From positions 62,001 through 126,000 of the forward strand of contig JAOALB010000065.1 of NCBI GenBank assembly GCA_025331125.1: a DNA stretch of 64,000 nt. Direction: 5' to 3'. Below are positions 24,694-35,232 of the stretch, one piece after another. The position numbers and the translations under genes are program-made. The number at the start of each line of letters is the position of its first letter. The first letter of the stretch is position 1. Origin of the DNA: Mycogone perniciosa (taxonomy: Eukaryota; Ascomycota; Sordariomycetes; Hypocreales; Hypocreaceae). The notes under the pieces were generated by a model. It did no database searches and was not told the DNA's origin. It was given only the letters and a program-made list of their open reading frames with translations.

Positions 24694-25347
24694 ATGACTT
24701 CCCCTTCTCAGGTCCCATATCGTCAAATACGCGCACACTATGATAGTGAGCACATCACCGTCTACCAAGCATACAAGGACTCCATCGCCGATGCCGCCGT
24801 CAAAGCCCAAAGACTCAACGCATCCCCGGACTTCAAGCCGGGGAGGATGACATGGATCAAGCCCAGCTGGTGCTGGATGATGTACCGAGCCGGCTATTCC
24901 CACAAGGACCCCGGCCAGAACCGCATTCTGGCTCTGAAGATGAAGCAAGAGCATTTCATCGGACTTCTAGAGAGGGGCGTATTGTCGACTCGTCCGTCGT
25001 CGAACAGCCACACCAATCAAGAAAGGTCTAATCGAAATGCCCGCGAGAAGCCAGCCGACGTCAGAATCCAGTGGGATCCAGAGCGAACGGCAAGACTGGG
25101 GATCCTCCCGTATCGGAGCATTCAGATTGGCATCCCCGGTGCCTTCAGTACCACATGGGCAAATGAATGGATCGCTTCGATTGAAGATGTGACGGACAAA
25201 GCGAGGGAATTCAAGAAAGTTCTGGATGAAGAGCCAAGTATCACAACGGAGGAGCTGATCGAACGGGGATTGATGCCCATTGAGCGCCCCTTTGCCGTCT
25301 CTAGGGATGTATTATCTAGGCTGGATATGACCATCACAGACGAGTAG
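24694..25347 (+). CDS. DUF4291 family protein, 217 aa
   Basis: This is an intronless complete frame. The N-terminal YRQIRAHYDSEHITVYQAY motif, the KPSWCWMMYRAGY block and the QNRILALKMKQEHF block are the conserved signatures of DUF4291, a family of about 200 aa found in bacteria and scattered fungi. The protein has no signal peptide or membrane segment, so it is probably cytosolic. Its biochemical role is unknown to me. It converges on the HET gene with only 141 bp between stop codons. The patchy phylogenetic spread of the family makes horizontal acquisition possible, but nothing in this sequence proves it. Confidence 0.85.
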   Translation: MTSPSQVPYRQIRAHYDSEHITVYQAYKDSIADAAVKAQRLNASPDFKPGRMTWIKPSWCWMMYRAGYSHKDPGQNRILALKMKQEHFIGLLERGVLSTRPSSNSHTNQERSNRNAREKPADVRIQWDPERTARLGILPYRSIQIGIPGAFSTTWANEWIASIEDVTDKAREFKKVLDEEPSITTEELIERGLMPIERPFAVSRDVLSRLDMTITDE

Positions 25348-25488
25348 ATTCCGGACTTTCAGCCGCTCTAATACTTGGAATTCATGTCTCTCTTTTACGA
25401 GCCTGGTCATACCCTTTATAAAATTGAATAGCTGAAATCTTGTCACCGTTGAATGAATTCGTTCCTTATACACAAGAAGGTAGCCAGG

Positions 25489-27306
25489 TCAGGTATTTTT
25501 GTGTCGGGTGGGTAGCCAACCTATACTTTTGGTGGGCTTCTCCTCCGTGTGCAGTTGGAGAACAACTCGATAGAACAAGCGCGAATACCGACTTCCCAGG
25601 TCAATCGATGCGCGCAAAGACTGTTTCAACAAGGAATGGTCTTTCTTCCTAGTGTCCTTGTTCAACAAGAGATAGTCCTTCTTCCTAGTGTCCTTGTTCA
25701 AGACGTCTGTGAAAGCTCCCGCTGCGACACGCACCTGCGTTTCAAACGCATACCAGGGCTCGACATATAAGGGCGGTGTTTCGAAGGCATTTGGCGGCAG
25801 CGGCTCAAGTCCTACAACAAGGCAAATATGCCATATATTCCAACTGTCTGGCTGCTTGATTTCAAGCTCAAAAGAGCCAAGAATTGTCGGTGCCTTCAGC
25901 TCTGTCACCCCCGGAACAGGGGAGAGGTCGAAGTCCAAGACATAGGATCCTTGCGAGGCTGGCATGGATTTTTCCGCAGAGTGATGCCATGAAGAGGAAC
26001 GAGAGATCACTTTGACAATCATTGGCCCTTCACCGAGAAACCCTATTGTAGGGTGGAATATGAAGCCATGAGGCGAGCGGGGGGCAGTGAAGTTGTGTGG
26101 AATGAATATTTGTCGAGGTTCGGCTTCTGCTAATGCAGGATCCCGCGTTTCGGAATCACCCTGGGCGATTGCTGCAATTTCATCCGGCATAACTATATGA
26201 TTCATCATTGCCAATACCAAGGTATGCGGACGTATCCGGACAAAGTCGGTCTCATTGTACCACGACGTTCGCTGAAGCAAGATGGCGGGCGTCAGAGCAG
26301 TGGATGACTTTTCGCGTCGCACATCGCAGTCCAGGAAAGCCAGGAAGATGCTACCGGACTTTTCGTTGGGGAACGGCGTCATCGCGAGCTCAACATGAAG
26401 ACCGCGGTTGGACATGGTTGTGGCATGGCTTGAGCTTCTTGTCAGATATCTAGATTCTGTTGTGGCGAGATCGTCGTATATCCTAAAGGATAAGGGAGTC
26501 CTTGCGAGCAGACCCCAATAATACTCCTCTCTCGGGGAGCGACCCTCCGGGTGTCGCCAGGCATAGATGGACTCGTCACTCGTTGACTTGACAATCTCCT
26601 CTTGAAGTCTTTTGAATGCCTTGAGCCTGCCCTCGCCATAGATCAGCGGCATATTGATGTCGAAGATTCCCAGCAAACAATAGGCCTCATCCTCTGGGCG
26701 GGTTGTCCGGCGGTAGGATGCCCAACTCATTTTCTCAGCCACCGAGTAGTTACGAAGCAACTGGCTCCGAACACCAGGCCGCGATCTAAGCATGTCATCA
26801 GGCACACGGGTGCATTCTCTAATCACACCTTTGAGGGAGTCTCTTGTGCCGAGCAGTTCCCAATCCTTGGAATAGAACGACAGATCCTGCGGGGCGATGA
26901 GCTCTTGGAGGGTCCATCCTCTCGAAAACCAGCGGCTCCTTCGAAAGTCGGAGACGTCAGAGCTCGGGTCATCAGTCGAAGGAACATCATTGAGGTAGGC
27001 GATGCATATTCCTGCTCGCACATACCACTCGAACATGGAGTTGATGGCTTCAGATAGTTCAGCGCTGCTAGCCTTATCGATGCAACAGGTGTCGATCCAG
27101 ATGTATTCATACTTCAGGGCAGCTGCCACGGCGCAGCTTCGACCTATCTTCTCCCATCCTTTCAACTTTTCCACATCCTCGTTCTTGAGAGACATGTGCT
27201 CAAATGTCACCTCTTCTTCTCCCCAGGTATGCGACAAAATTGCATATTGGACTTCTTGGGCGACGAAGAACTCGAGGCATAGTGTTTTAGTATTCAGCAA
27301 TCTCAT
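25489..27306 (-). CDS. HET-domain (heterokaryon incompatibility) protein, 605 aa
   Basis: It starts at MRLLNTKTLCLEFF, the usual beginning of this family; the frame is open for 18 codons further upstream, but only from a TTG. The HET domain spans about residues 22-170, with the AILSHTWGEEEVTF, GWEKIGRSCAVA, YIWIDTCCIDK, SEAINSMFEWY and SRWFSRGWTLQELIAP blocks, followed by the typical PEDEAYCLLGIFDINMPLIYGEG segment (about 240-265). The rest has no recognised domain. Near the C-terminus a 12-residue unit (NKDTRKKD...LL) is repeated twice in tandem. HET proteins trigger cell death or growth arrest on contact between incompatible strains; a specific partner cannot be inferred. No intron is required. 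Confidence 0.9.
   Translation of the reverse strand: MRLLNTKTLCLEFFVAQEVQYAILSHTWGEEEVTFEHMSLKNEDVEKLKGWEKIGRSCAVAAALKYEYIWIDTCCIDKASSAELSEAINSMFEWYVRAGICIAYLNDVPSTDDPSSDVSDFRRSRWFSRGWTLQELIAPQDLSFYSKDWELLGTRDSLKGVIRECTRVPDDMLRSRPGVRSQLLRNYSVAEKMSWASYRRTTRPEDEAYCLLGIFDINMPLIYGEGRLKAFKRLQEEIVKSTSDESIYAWRHPEGRSPREEYYWGLLARTPLSFRIYDDLATTESRYLTRSSSHATTMSNRGLHVELAMTPFPNEKSGSIFLAFLDCDVRREKSSTALTPAILLQRTSWYNETDFVRIRPHTLVLAMMNHIVMPDEIAAIAQGDSETRDPALAEAEPRQIFIPHNFTAPRSPHGFIFHPTIGFLGEGPMIVKVISRSSSWHHSAEKSMPASQGSYVLDFDLSPVPGVTELKAPTILGSFELEIKQPDSWNIWHICLVVGLEPLPPNAFETPPLYVEPWYAFETQVRVAAGAFTDVLNKDTRKKDYLLLNKDTRKKDHSLLKQSLRASIDLGSRYSRLFYRVVLQLHTEEKPTKSIGWLPTRHKNT
25627..25698. repeat. 36-bp in-frame tandem duplication inside the HET gene
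   Basis: Two adjacent 36-bp copies beginning CAACAAG and ending CCTTGTT differ at about five positions. They encode two 12-residue units near the C-terminus of the HET protein. The length is a multiple of three, so copy-number change would keep frame. Confidence 0.85.
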
Positions 27307-28362
27307 AACGTCGGTAGGTAGCAGTATCTGTGGGTTGGTAGTATTGGCTTTGGGTAACAAAGTTGTAATACTAATAATAGTACTTGGTCAGACGCTATTG
27401 GAGCTGACATGTGCTTGGCGACCCTCACCCATATGCAGCATGCTCGAGGTTTTGAACATCATATGTCCAAATAAAACCTAGAGTATGTATGTGTAAGGGC
27501 TGATTCATGCAAGTATTCGGTTTGATTCATCATGAGAACTACTGTTCCTTCATCCAACTCCAACAAGACTCAGCTAATGGAGGACATGGCTTGCTAAGCC
27601 ACCGGGAGCGCCGACGGATCATTCAGTCCATCAAATATCGGAGACAGACACATTGCCGCAAGGGAATCTTCTAGCCATTGACAACAGCCCTCTTTGCAGT
27701 AAAGAATGAATGAATGTTGATGTTGAAAGTATGAACCCATTGATCTTCTGGCAGATCCGCAATGTCTTCCACTATCATCTGGTCTACAGCAAAGTTAACC
27801 ATCGGGTTCGTGAACATTGGGGCATTTTATCTCACAGGCTACATTGTTAAACAGAATGTCAATGCCACCCATCTTCTCCATAGCAAAATCGACTGCCTTG
27901 TTGCAATTGTCCACATCAGCCAAGTCTGTAGCAAAGTGGAGGAAACAAGATGTTTGCCATACCCTCATTGAACTCAGAAGTCATCTTGTCGAACTAGGGT
28001 TTTATTGAAAGACACCTAAAACCAGTGAATAACGACGATTCCAAATCATCACGCGAGGGGACTGGTGCGGTATTATCAATGTCTGGAACGCCATGTTCGA
28101 CCGACCCCGAGACCTCTTGAACACGCACGTGCTCTGTAGACCAACATCAGCATGCTCAATATTCTAGTATTTGATACACGGCAGGCTCTATAGCGGCCTT
28201 TTGCCACATGATTATCGTCCATACAGACACACACCCAGCACCCTACCACTCTCGGAGGTAACTACCTTCTCCCTAATGCCATGATCCCAGCCAGGATAAA
28301 ATATCAAGAATTTCCCAAAAAACGCCGTTTGTCCTCCTCCGTCTTACATCTCGCCACTTCGT
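27307..28362. other. Intergenic region holding a dehydrogenase relic
   Basis: This lies between the HET gene start and the 3' end of the V-ATPase subunit f gene. Apart from the short-chain dehydrogenase remains (separate entry) no coding signal is seen. It should include the HET promoter. Confidence 0.55.
27670..27960 (-). pseudogene. Remnant of a short-chain dehydrogenase/reductase (SDR)
   Basis: Two minus-strand frames carry adjacent pieces of one SDR. The first (about 27,955-27,800) reads FATDLADVDNCNKAVDFAM then EKMGGIDILFNNVAC, matching the SDR segment ending in the conserved NNA motif. It hits a stop after HEPDG. The second, in another frame (about 27,790-27,672), reads IADLPEDQWVHTFNINIHSF then FTAKRAV, which is the next conserved SDR block, and also ends in a stop. 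The cofactor-binding TGxxxGIG motif and the YxxxK active site are not visible on either side. The gene is therefore broken by frame changes, an apparent insertion of some 45 bp and loss of both ends. Confidence 0.7.
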
Positions 28363-28824
28363 TTACAAGGCAATTGCGCCTCTTCGATTCTCTCGGACGT
28401 GGAGCATTCCCTGTAGACCGCAGAACACGAGGAACCCCTAGGAAACCGTTAGTACCAATACTGGGAATGTATCAAATTGCGATGGCACTGAGGGAGAGCT
28501 TCGTAGGTTCGAATTGTTGGTGATGGTATCGGTAACGTACGATGTACACAAAGACGGCCGTGAAGATGGTGCCAGAGATGGTCTTGCCATCAGTCGGGTC
28601 GTTGACGCCGCCGACGAACTCCTCGTGGCCAGTGCGGTAGAGGCTGGCAATGACGGTGAGAATAATAATGGCAAAAACCGAAAGGACGGTGCTGTGGAAT
28701 CCAGAGTTAGCTATCTTCGAGCTCCTCCCTGCGGTAGACGCGGCCCGGTTCCGTTTGCGCGGATCCGAGTTTCGAGGCGGACGAACCACGACCAGGCTTG
28801 AAAAGCACTAACGACGGGCTTCAT
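28363..28824 (-). CDS. V-type H+-ATPase subunit f (RNase-kappa-like), 87 aa
   Basis: Three exons: 28824-28787, 28691-28541 and 28437-28363; the introns are 95 bp (donor GTTCGT) and 103 bp (donor GTACGT). The joined protein starts MKPVVSAFQAWSCTVLSVF and continues with a first membrane helix, the conserved loop SLYRTGHEEFVGGVNDPTDG, and a second helix ending GFLVFCGLQ, then a short basic tail. This agrees along its length with yeast Ypr170w-b, the small f subunit of the V-ATPase Vo sector, and with animal RNASEK. It would act in vacuolar/Golgi proton pumping. Because each exon is tiny, automated annotation could easily miss or mis-start it. Confidence 0.88.
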
Positions 28825-30795
28825 CGTGGGCAATAAGGCGTGCAGGTGGACGTACGCGGTTCGGGTACTGTAGGGCTGGCGGTTATCGGATTGTTGTGGA
28901 TGCTACGCGATCAGATGCTGTCCGAAGCTATCTCCAGCAACCAGCAACGCAACTCCCTGCGCCATGCGCCACGAGCCTGCGCCCTACACCAGCCACGTTT
29001 GCCTCAAAGACCAGGCGTCAACATCGGCTCGCTATAGCCGCAGCCGCGCGCCAAAGTCGTGCAGACGAGCCACACTAGCTGGGCTTGGCATGTCTAGCGT
29101 CGTAGATCCGGCGGTTACTTCGAGGTCAATTCCAACGTGAAGATACTACGAGTAATTTGTACATGATCGTTTGCATGTGTGTAATTCGTCCATATTGTAT
29201 GTATGTGAGTTCGTATGTATATGTTGGTTTGTTATGCTTATATTCCTGTCCATAGGTACTACTAGTAGTAGCAGTAGTTTGTATTAGTTCTGAACTTGCA
29301 GGTGCCATACTCTCCAAATGCTGATGGACATTGGGAGCTAAAATTAGCAATGTTTGTTCTGATTTGTAAGAGTAGCAGTAGCAGTAGTATGTGCGGTATA
29401 ACAGGGAGTAATGTGCAATGTGTAACAGTGCCCAACGGATATTATTTGAAATGAGCGAGTCGTAGTACTACTACTACCTCACACTCGCACGGCGAACTTT
29501 CTGCCGAGTCGGCGCTCCGTAAATCGGGGTGCGCGATGCGTGTGATGTCGGGGAAGAGGAAGCGTGAATACACGGATCAGCAGCGGGTGGAAGGCGATTT
29601 TGATAGTACGAAGTACAAATGGTGCGAAAAGATGATTCGTTGAACACCGGCTCGTTCGGTTGGCTATGATGATGCATACTCGTAGCTTCGACTGCTAGTT
29701 GTTTGCACGTCTGTGCGCAATCACATACTAAAACCGTTTCGAACATATTGACGTCAGATACGATTATGGACGGATTACTATTTGGTTCGTGCCTGGCCCT
29801 TTTTCATTCCATTTTTTTCGGCTAAAAAGACGGGAGTATGAATTGACGGAAGTACTAATACTACTACTACTACTACGGAGAATGGAGTACTACTAAGAGT
29901 ATTAGAGATAATAGTAGTGTGCCATTTTTAGAGTCTCTATTTGTCGGATGTTCAGCCTCCGGCCCTAGAAAGAACTTAGACACTCCTCTGGAAATTCGGC
30001 ATTTTGATGCAACCACTATTAGCGTGGCCATGGCGATGCCCACCCACTGTACTCGTACCTAGCGTTGGGCGCCTAGCTAGATTAAGCCCCTGCAACCCCC
30101 CGAAATAGACATAAGGCGCAGCGAGGCAGGCAACCCTTGTCCGTGATGTTTTGGAAACGCCCTGACTTGACTGGTGGCCAGCGTCCCATTGCGGAGCAGA
30201 CAAGATGGCCCCCGTGAGGCTGGACCAGTCAGACACGGGCTTGGGCCGCTTTTTAGCGAGGTAGCGCTGATTGGCGAGTCGCATCATCACCCTATCACCT
30301 AAGGAAGCCTTTTTGCTTTAGTGGCTTGGACGGAAATGATGATGGCCATGTTACTTCGTACTCGTAGGCATTGGGCATTGCGAGAAGTATAAAGACAAGG
30401 CACGTATCCGCGTTTTGGTGTGAGGTCTAAGTTGGTGAATCAGAGAAACAAAACAAACCCAAACTACCTAAAACAAAACAAAACAAAACAAAACAAAACA
30501 AAACCAACCCAAACCAAACGCACAGATCGTTGAACAGCAAACGGAGAGCCGCCTTTTGTCTCACCTCGCTACAGCACCGTGTTCCAGGCACAAAGGTACC
30601 AACCAGGTAGGCATGAGCATCCTTCCAATATCCCTTCTTTCGTATCCGGGTAATATTTGTTACCTTTCCCTCCTCACTCACCATCCTCACCATCTCATAT
30701 CCGTACATCCCCAAACTCACATCTTCTTTCTCACTAGGCCGCCATAACCTTACCACCACAACATCGTCTATTCTACAAAGCATTTCTCAGTCAAC
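28825..30795. other. Intergenic, about 2 kb, promoter of the SOD-like gene at its right end
   Basis: No gene is supported. Short trinucleotide runs (about 29,360-29,390 and 29,855-29,880), copies of TACGAAGTA/TACTTCGTA at about 29,607 and 30,352, and an AAAAC pentanucleotide repeat at 30,470-30,504 are present. A frame of 104 aa on the minus strand near 30.0-30.3 kb has no recognisable features. Confidence 0.5.
30469..30504. repeat. (AAAAC)n pentanucleotide repeat
   Basis: About seven copies of AAAAC lie some 290 bp upstream of the SOD-like ATG, within the probable promoter or leader. Confidence 0.9.
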
Positions 30796-31611
30796 ATGCG
30801 TTCCCAAGGAATTCTGGCTCTTGTTTCAACGGCCCTTGTGGGCTCTGCCATGGCGCAGGAAATCCCTGCCTCGCAGATTGCCCCGACGGTCTCCAACAAC
30901 CCTTCCGACGTCGTCTACAAGGCCACTCTGCCAGACAAGCCCTTCTTCGCTCAGGCAGCACTTGAAGGCAACGTCAGGGGCTACCTCTCTGGCGTGGGCG
31001 CCCCCGATGGCAACGGCGTCAAGTTCACTCTGAAGGTTGAGAACCTCCCCAAGGTCGGCCAGCCTTTCAGTAAGTTTCCCCCCAGGTCATTTAGATTACC
31101 GAGCAATTGTTAATCATTGGATATAGTCTGGCACATCCATGTCAACCCTGCCGTTGATGGTAACTGCACATCAACTGGCGCACACTTGGACCCTTACAAT
31201 CGCGGAGAGACACCCCCCTGCGATCACACGCATCCTGCCTCATGCCAGACTGGAGACCTCAGTGGCAAGTTCGGCGGCATCACCAAGGATCCTTTCACGC
31301 TCGAGTTCGTCGACCGCTACTCATCGACACAACCCGGTACCCCAGCCTTTTTCGGAAACCGCTCGTTTGTCATTCACTACGCCAATAAGACGCGTCTGAC
31401 TTGCGCCAACTTCGCCAAGCTGTATAACAGCGAGTCCCATGGACACAACGCAACCACCATCCCAACCGGTGTCTCAACTGTCCTTCCCACTGGCACTGGT
31501 GGCCCTGGCAAGCCTAGCTCGACGGCGCCCTTTAACAGCGGTGCCTCACTAAACACCATGTCTATCTCCCTGATGGGCGGTGCTGTTGCCGCAATGATGT
31601 TGTTGCTGTAA
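30796..31611 (+). CDS. GPI-anchored Cu-only superoxide dismutase-like protein, 252 aa
   Basis: Exons 30796-31069 and 31127-31611 join across a 57-bp intron. A signal peptide (residues 1-20, ending AMA-QEIP) and a C-terminal hydrophobic tail after a Thr/Ser/Gly/Pro linker indicate a GPI-anchored cell-surface protein. The SOD fold carries four His residues placed as the copper ligands of fungal extracellular SODs: H94 and H96 (WHIH), H111 (GAHLDP) and H175 (VIHYANKTR). The RGETPPCD...CQTGDLSGKFG region resembles Candida Sod4/5/6, which lack zinc ligands and act extracellularly on superoxide. Cys pairs (105/123/131/184) could form disulfides. Activity is inferred from the family; the fold and surface location are well supported. 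Confidence 0.88.
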
Positions 31612-32465
31612 TGCTTGTACTATCTTCGCGAGGGGGTGATTCTTTTGCTGTAATAATTCAATTTTGATACAAAAGTTGGGGTTGGCGTTCTTAATGGACA
31701 CGCATGGACACGCGTTTAATGATAGGCTATGCTTGGCATTCGAATAAACATCTTGCCGCTATTAATGCAGAATGTCTCCCACAATTTGTTAGTGAAAGCT
31801 CAGAGCAGCAAGGGAACATGGCAAAGTCGAGCATGTCCCCGTGATTGAATTGATATGCAAGCCTTCAACGATGCGCCGTCTGCCATCATCATGAAGGCTA
31901 CAACGCTGTCCCAATCTTTGGTTCGAAAACAATGGGGAAAAGTCGAGAGTAGGCAAGCAAGCGAGCGAGCAAGAGTTGGAAGACTGAATTACTAAGATAC
32001 GATAGGGCATTTGGTAATATTACAAGTAGTAATACTATGTTGCACTTGTGTTACTTCAAGCAGGCTGAGCAGTGAGGGCCAATTGCTCGCCATCTGCCGT
32101 CACCACCTTGACAGCTTCACGTGATTCCTCCCACTATTATATGAAGATTCACATCACAGTTGAATGACATCCAACCTTTCGCAATAGTTTTTTGAATGTG
32201 CAAGCGAAGGAGCTGAGCCCTCCTCGCAAGACACATGCATGATCGCCTCATCTGTATTCGATTAGCCTCATCTCACGCCGATTTCTTTTTCTTTCTTTTA
32301 TTTATTTATTTTGTATTTCTTCCCAATCGTACGGCGCATGCCAGCTCCAGTCCCCCCACCTCCGCTCTCCAGCAGAAGAAGCTCTTGGCAAGCCCAATTC
32401 CTCGTCATCGCATCGAGCGTCAAATACTGCATTTATGGCCTAGAGGCTTCGACATCAGGCTAACC
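31612..32465. other. Intergenic, nothing recognised
   Basis: This region carries the SOD-like 3' end and the promoter of the next gene. T-rich and C-rich tracts precede the ATG at 32,466. No coding frame is supported. Confidence 0.55.
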
Positions 32466-34795
32466 ATGGCGAAGAAGAAGAGCAAGCAGCCCTCCGGGGA
32501 ACAGCGAGTGCAAAGCGACGGGGTCCAACCTGGTACGTCTGTGGCTACGACGAAGCTGTCACAAACGGCATCCAGCTCAGCTTCGAAAAAGTCGCCCAAG
32601 TCCTCCAAGACAGAGCCAGCTGTTCCCCCTCCTCAGTCGCCGCTGGTAATATCTCGCAACAAGTACGTATGCTGTATCCCCCCTCCATTCCTCAAGCGCA
32701 AGCACTTTGCAACATTTGTGGTGTCTCTATTAGCTAACCTCGAACTCCAAGGCATTGGAAATATATTTCCTCTTTTCATGGCCCATGGCTTCAAATACCC
32801 CTCGAAATTCTCGAAACCATTGCCAATATAAACTACAATACCCCACGCCCGCGTCCAATCGATCCCGCCGTCTTTTTCGATCTCGTCAAGGTTCGACGAC
32901 TCGTTGATGAAGCAACTAACCTCGCCGTGAGGGCCGCCAGTGACATTGCCTCATCGACGTTGACCAATGTCAATGGGAGCTTCTCCGGCTCGTCGTCAAC
33001 GAATTCCGCAGGAACGCGAGGTCCAGGCCACGGCGCAAAACTTAGCAGGGAACGCAAGTTCCGGATGAGAGAGCAAGCAAGCCAGAAGCTTGGGCGCGCA
33101 TTTCGTCTAGATGAAATCGCCTGCAGTGTCGCAACAATGCAAGGCGCATCGCCGCTAGAGGAAGTGGGCAACCTCGTTTTACAGCGCAATCCCAATGATC
33201 CAGACGCGAAATACGTACATTTTTTCCAGGAAAAGATACCGTCAAGGCAGCTGGCAGAATCGACCAGTATTCGACCCTTGACTGAGATTTTATCTGATCG
33301 GCCAGGTGAGCCAGAAGCCCTCCGAACGCGCGCAACCGTCAAGGTCTTCAAGGGAGATTTTGAGGGTGCCATCGTCGATATAACGCATGCGCTCTCAGTT
33401 GCTCGGCTTATAATGCAGTCCCACAAGTCGGATCAGGATAGTATGCAGTTGCAAGAGCCTCAACGCACTAGAAAACGACCGCCCTTTGTGATCTTGGCTG
33501 AAAAGGATCAGCCAAGTAGTTTTGAAACCCAATTGTTTTTTCATCGAGCATCGGTGTACCTGACTCTAGCTTGCCAACATGCCATAGAGGGCATGCCAAA
33601 TCCTGAGCCACAGGCTGGAGAAGCTGCTTCCAACGGCGGCGATGACAGACCCTCCGAAATGGAATCGAATGGCATCAGTATTTCTGACTCGGACAAGGAA
33701 AGACCGAGAAAACGGCCCGAATCGCGCAGACTGGTCAAGGTGTTTGCCAGACGCGCCATTAAAGACTACCTAGCGTTCATGTCACAGTTTGATTACTCGC
33801 CCAACCTTCCGGTCAAGATTGTCAAGGAGTTCAACGACCGACTGAATATCGCGGCGAATGGTTTCCGCAACTCCAGATCCTTTGATTCACACAACCACGC
33901 GGAACCACACACTGTGTATGCCTTGCCTGAGCTCTTTACTCCTGGTGCCCCCCCTGACCTTCCGCGATACCCACCTGAGGATATAGTAAAGGTTTCGTAT
34001 GGGCCTCCGCCTCCACCTACTTCTTGCGAATGGGCGACCTTTCATCCTTTGCTCACAGAGGCGCTCCATTCATTTCTATTGGCTCACTGTCTTGCGCAGA
34101 CTCCCACAAAGGAGCTCCAGCGTCACGCTTACATGGTCGCCCGCCTAGTCAGACTGTCAGATGGTTATCCCGTATTTCAATCGAGCAGGGCGCCAGCACG
34201 ATCTGACTGGGTTGAGATTCTCCGCCGCGCCGAAAACTGGTTGCAGCTTGATTCCCACTGGGACGTTTTATGCGTACCAGCGCCGCTCCCGACCTTTGAG
34301 AATGAGTTTGAGAAGTCGTCAGCTTCTAGGCCAACCCGCGCTATCACGGCTGGTGGTCCGGCCTTTCATAATGAGGGAGAGGAGCGGCGCAAGGGGCGTA
34401 TTCGCGAACAGGCCATCCTGGATGCCCTGGATGACGAGCGCGTTGTTGATGAGGCTTCTTTTTGCGCCGCCATCAAGGCTCGAGAGAAGCGCGCAGAGCA
34501 GGACCACAATCTTGCCACGGCCAAGGCCGCCACCAATGGCTCCGAAGCACCGGCCATGAACGATGCTGCCCTCGAGGCTTCTCTGAAGCGGCGGCCCGCC
34601 GACGATGGTAAGGAGTGCCCCATACTGACGCAGAGAGCCACTGCGATTTCAAGGTGGGTGTGCGAGGCCCCTGTCGTGGCGGGCACAACGAGGCGCAAGA
34701 AGCGGACCAAGAAGGTCGGTTCAAAGGCAGAGGATGTTGACGATGTTGAGGAGGGTGTCGACAAATTGGAATTGGAGGAGCCCACTGAGGTGTAG
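32466..34795 (+). CDS. Conserved-looking TPR-containing protein of unknown function, 746 aa
   Basis: Exons 32466-32662 and 32752-34795 join across an 89-bp intron (donor GTACGT). The Lys/Ser/Pro-rich N-terminus (MAKKKSKQPSGEQR) could be a nuclear localisation signal. After the intron comes a well-ordered region (HWKYISSFHGPWLQIPLEIL...). Near residues 250-295 the stretch beginning GEPEALRTRATVKVFKGDF and continuing with GAIVDITHAL has the spacing of a tetratricopeptide repeat. A helical region with WATFHPLLTEALHSFLLAHC follows, and the C-terminus is basic then acidic. I do not recognise the gene. TPR proteins usually mediate protein-protein contacts, so a scaffold role is possible, but that is inference. 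Confidence 0.8.
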
Positions 34796-35232
34796 GGAAT
34801 AACTTGTCTTCTCTTTTTTCTTTTTGTTATGATGTTCCTGGAAATTTGAGCAATGGCGAAATATGTCGCCCATGGTAAGGTTTTATGTAGGTCAATCAGT
34901 GTGCAGGCGCATCGCCATGATTTCTGGAAACTCGGGTCGACGCTCATTCGTGTCGTGCCTCTATCTTAGCTCAAGTTTGCTTGGGGAGATGACAACGTCG
35001 GTAGCAATTTACTGGTCTCCTTTACTCTTTGAATTTTTCCACCGTCTACAAAAGACCTGGCTGACTGGGTATAAGATAGCGCGTGAATGGATTCTGCGTC
35101 AAATGCCCCCTCAACTCCCAGGTATGAGAAATACGAGCATACTCCCATCTTTCAAGACCATTTCCAACAACCTTCTAGAATACAACATATCCCAACGCTA
35201 CAATCATACTCCAAAACCATCAAGAGGGAGGC
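34796..35232. other. Short convergent intergenic region
   Basis: It lies between two convergent genes and contains their 3' ends. Nothing else is seen. Confidence 0.6.

Noticed and set aside
27307..27360. 18-codon upstream extension of the HET protein
   Set aside because: Starts at TTG; MRLL is the family's usual start.
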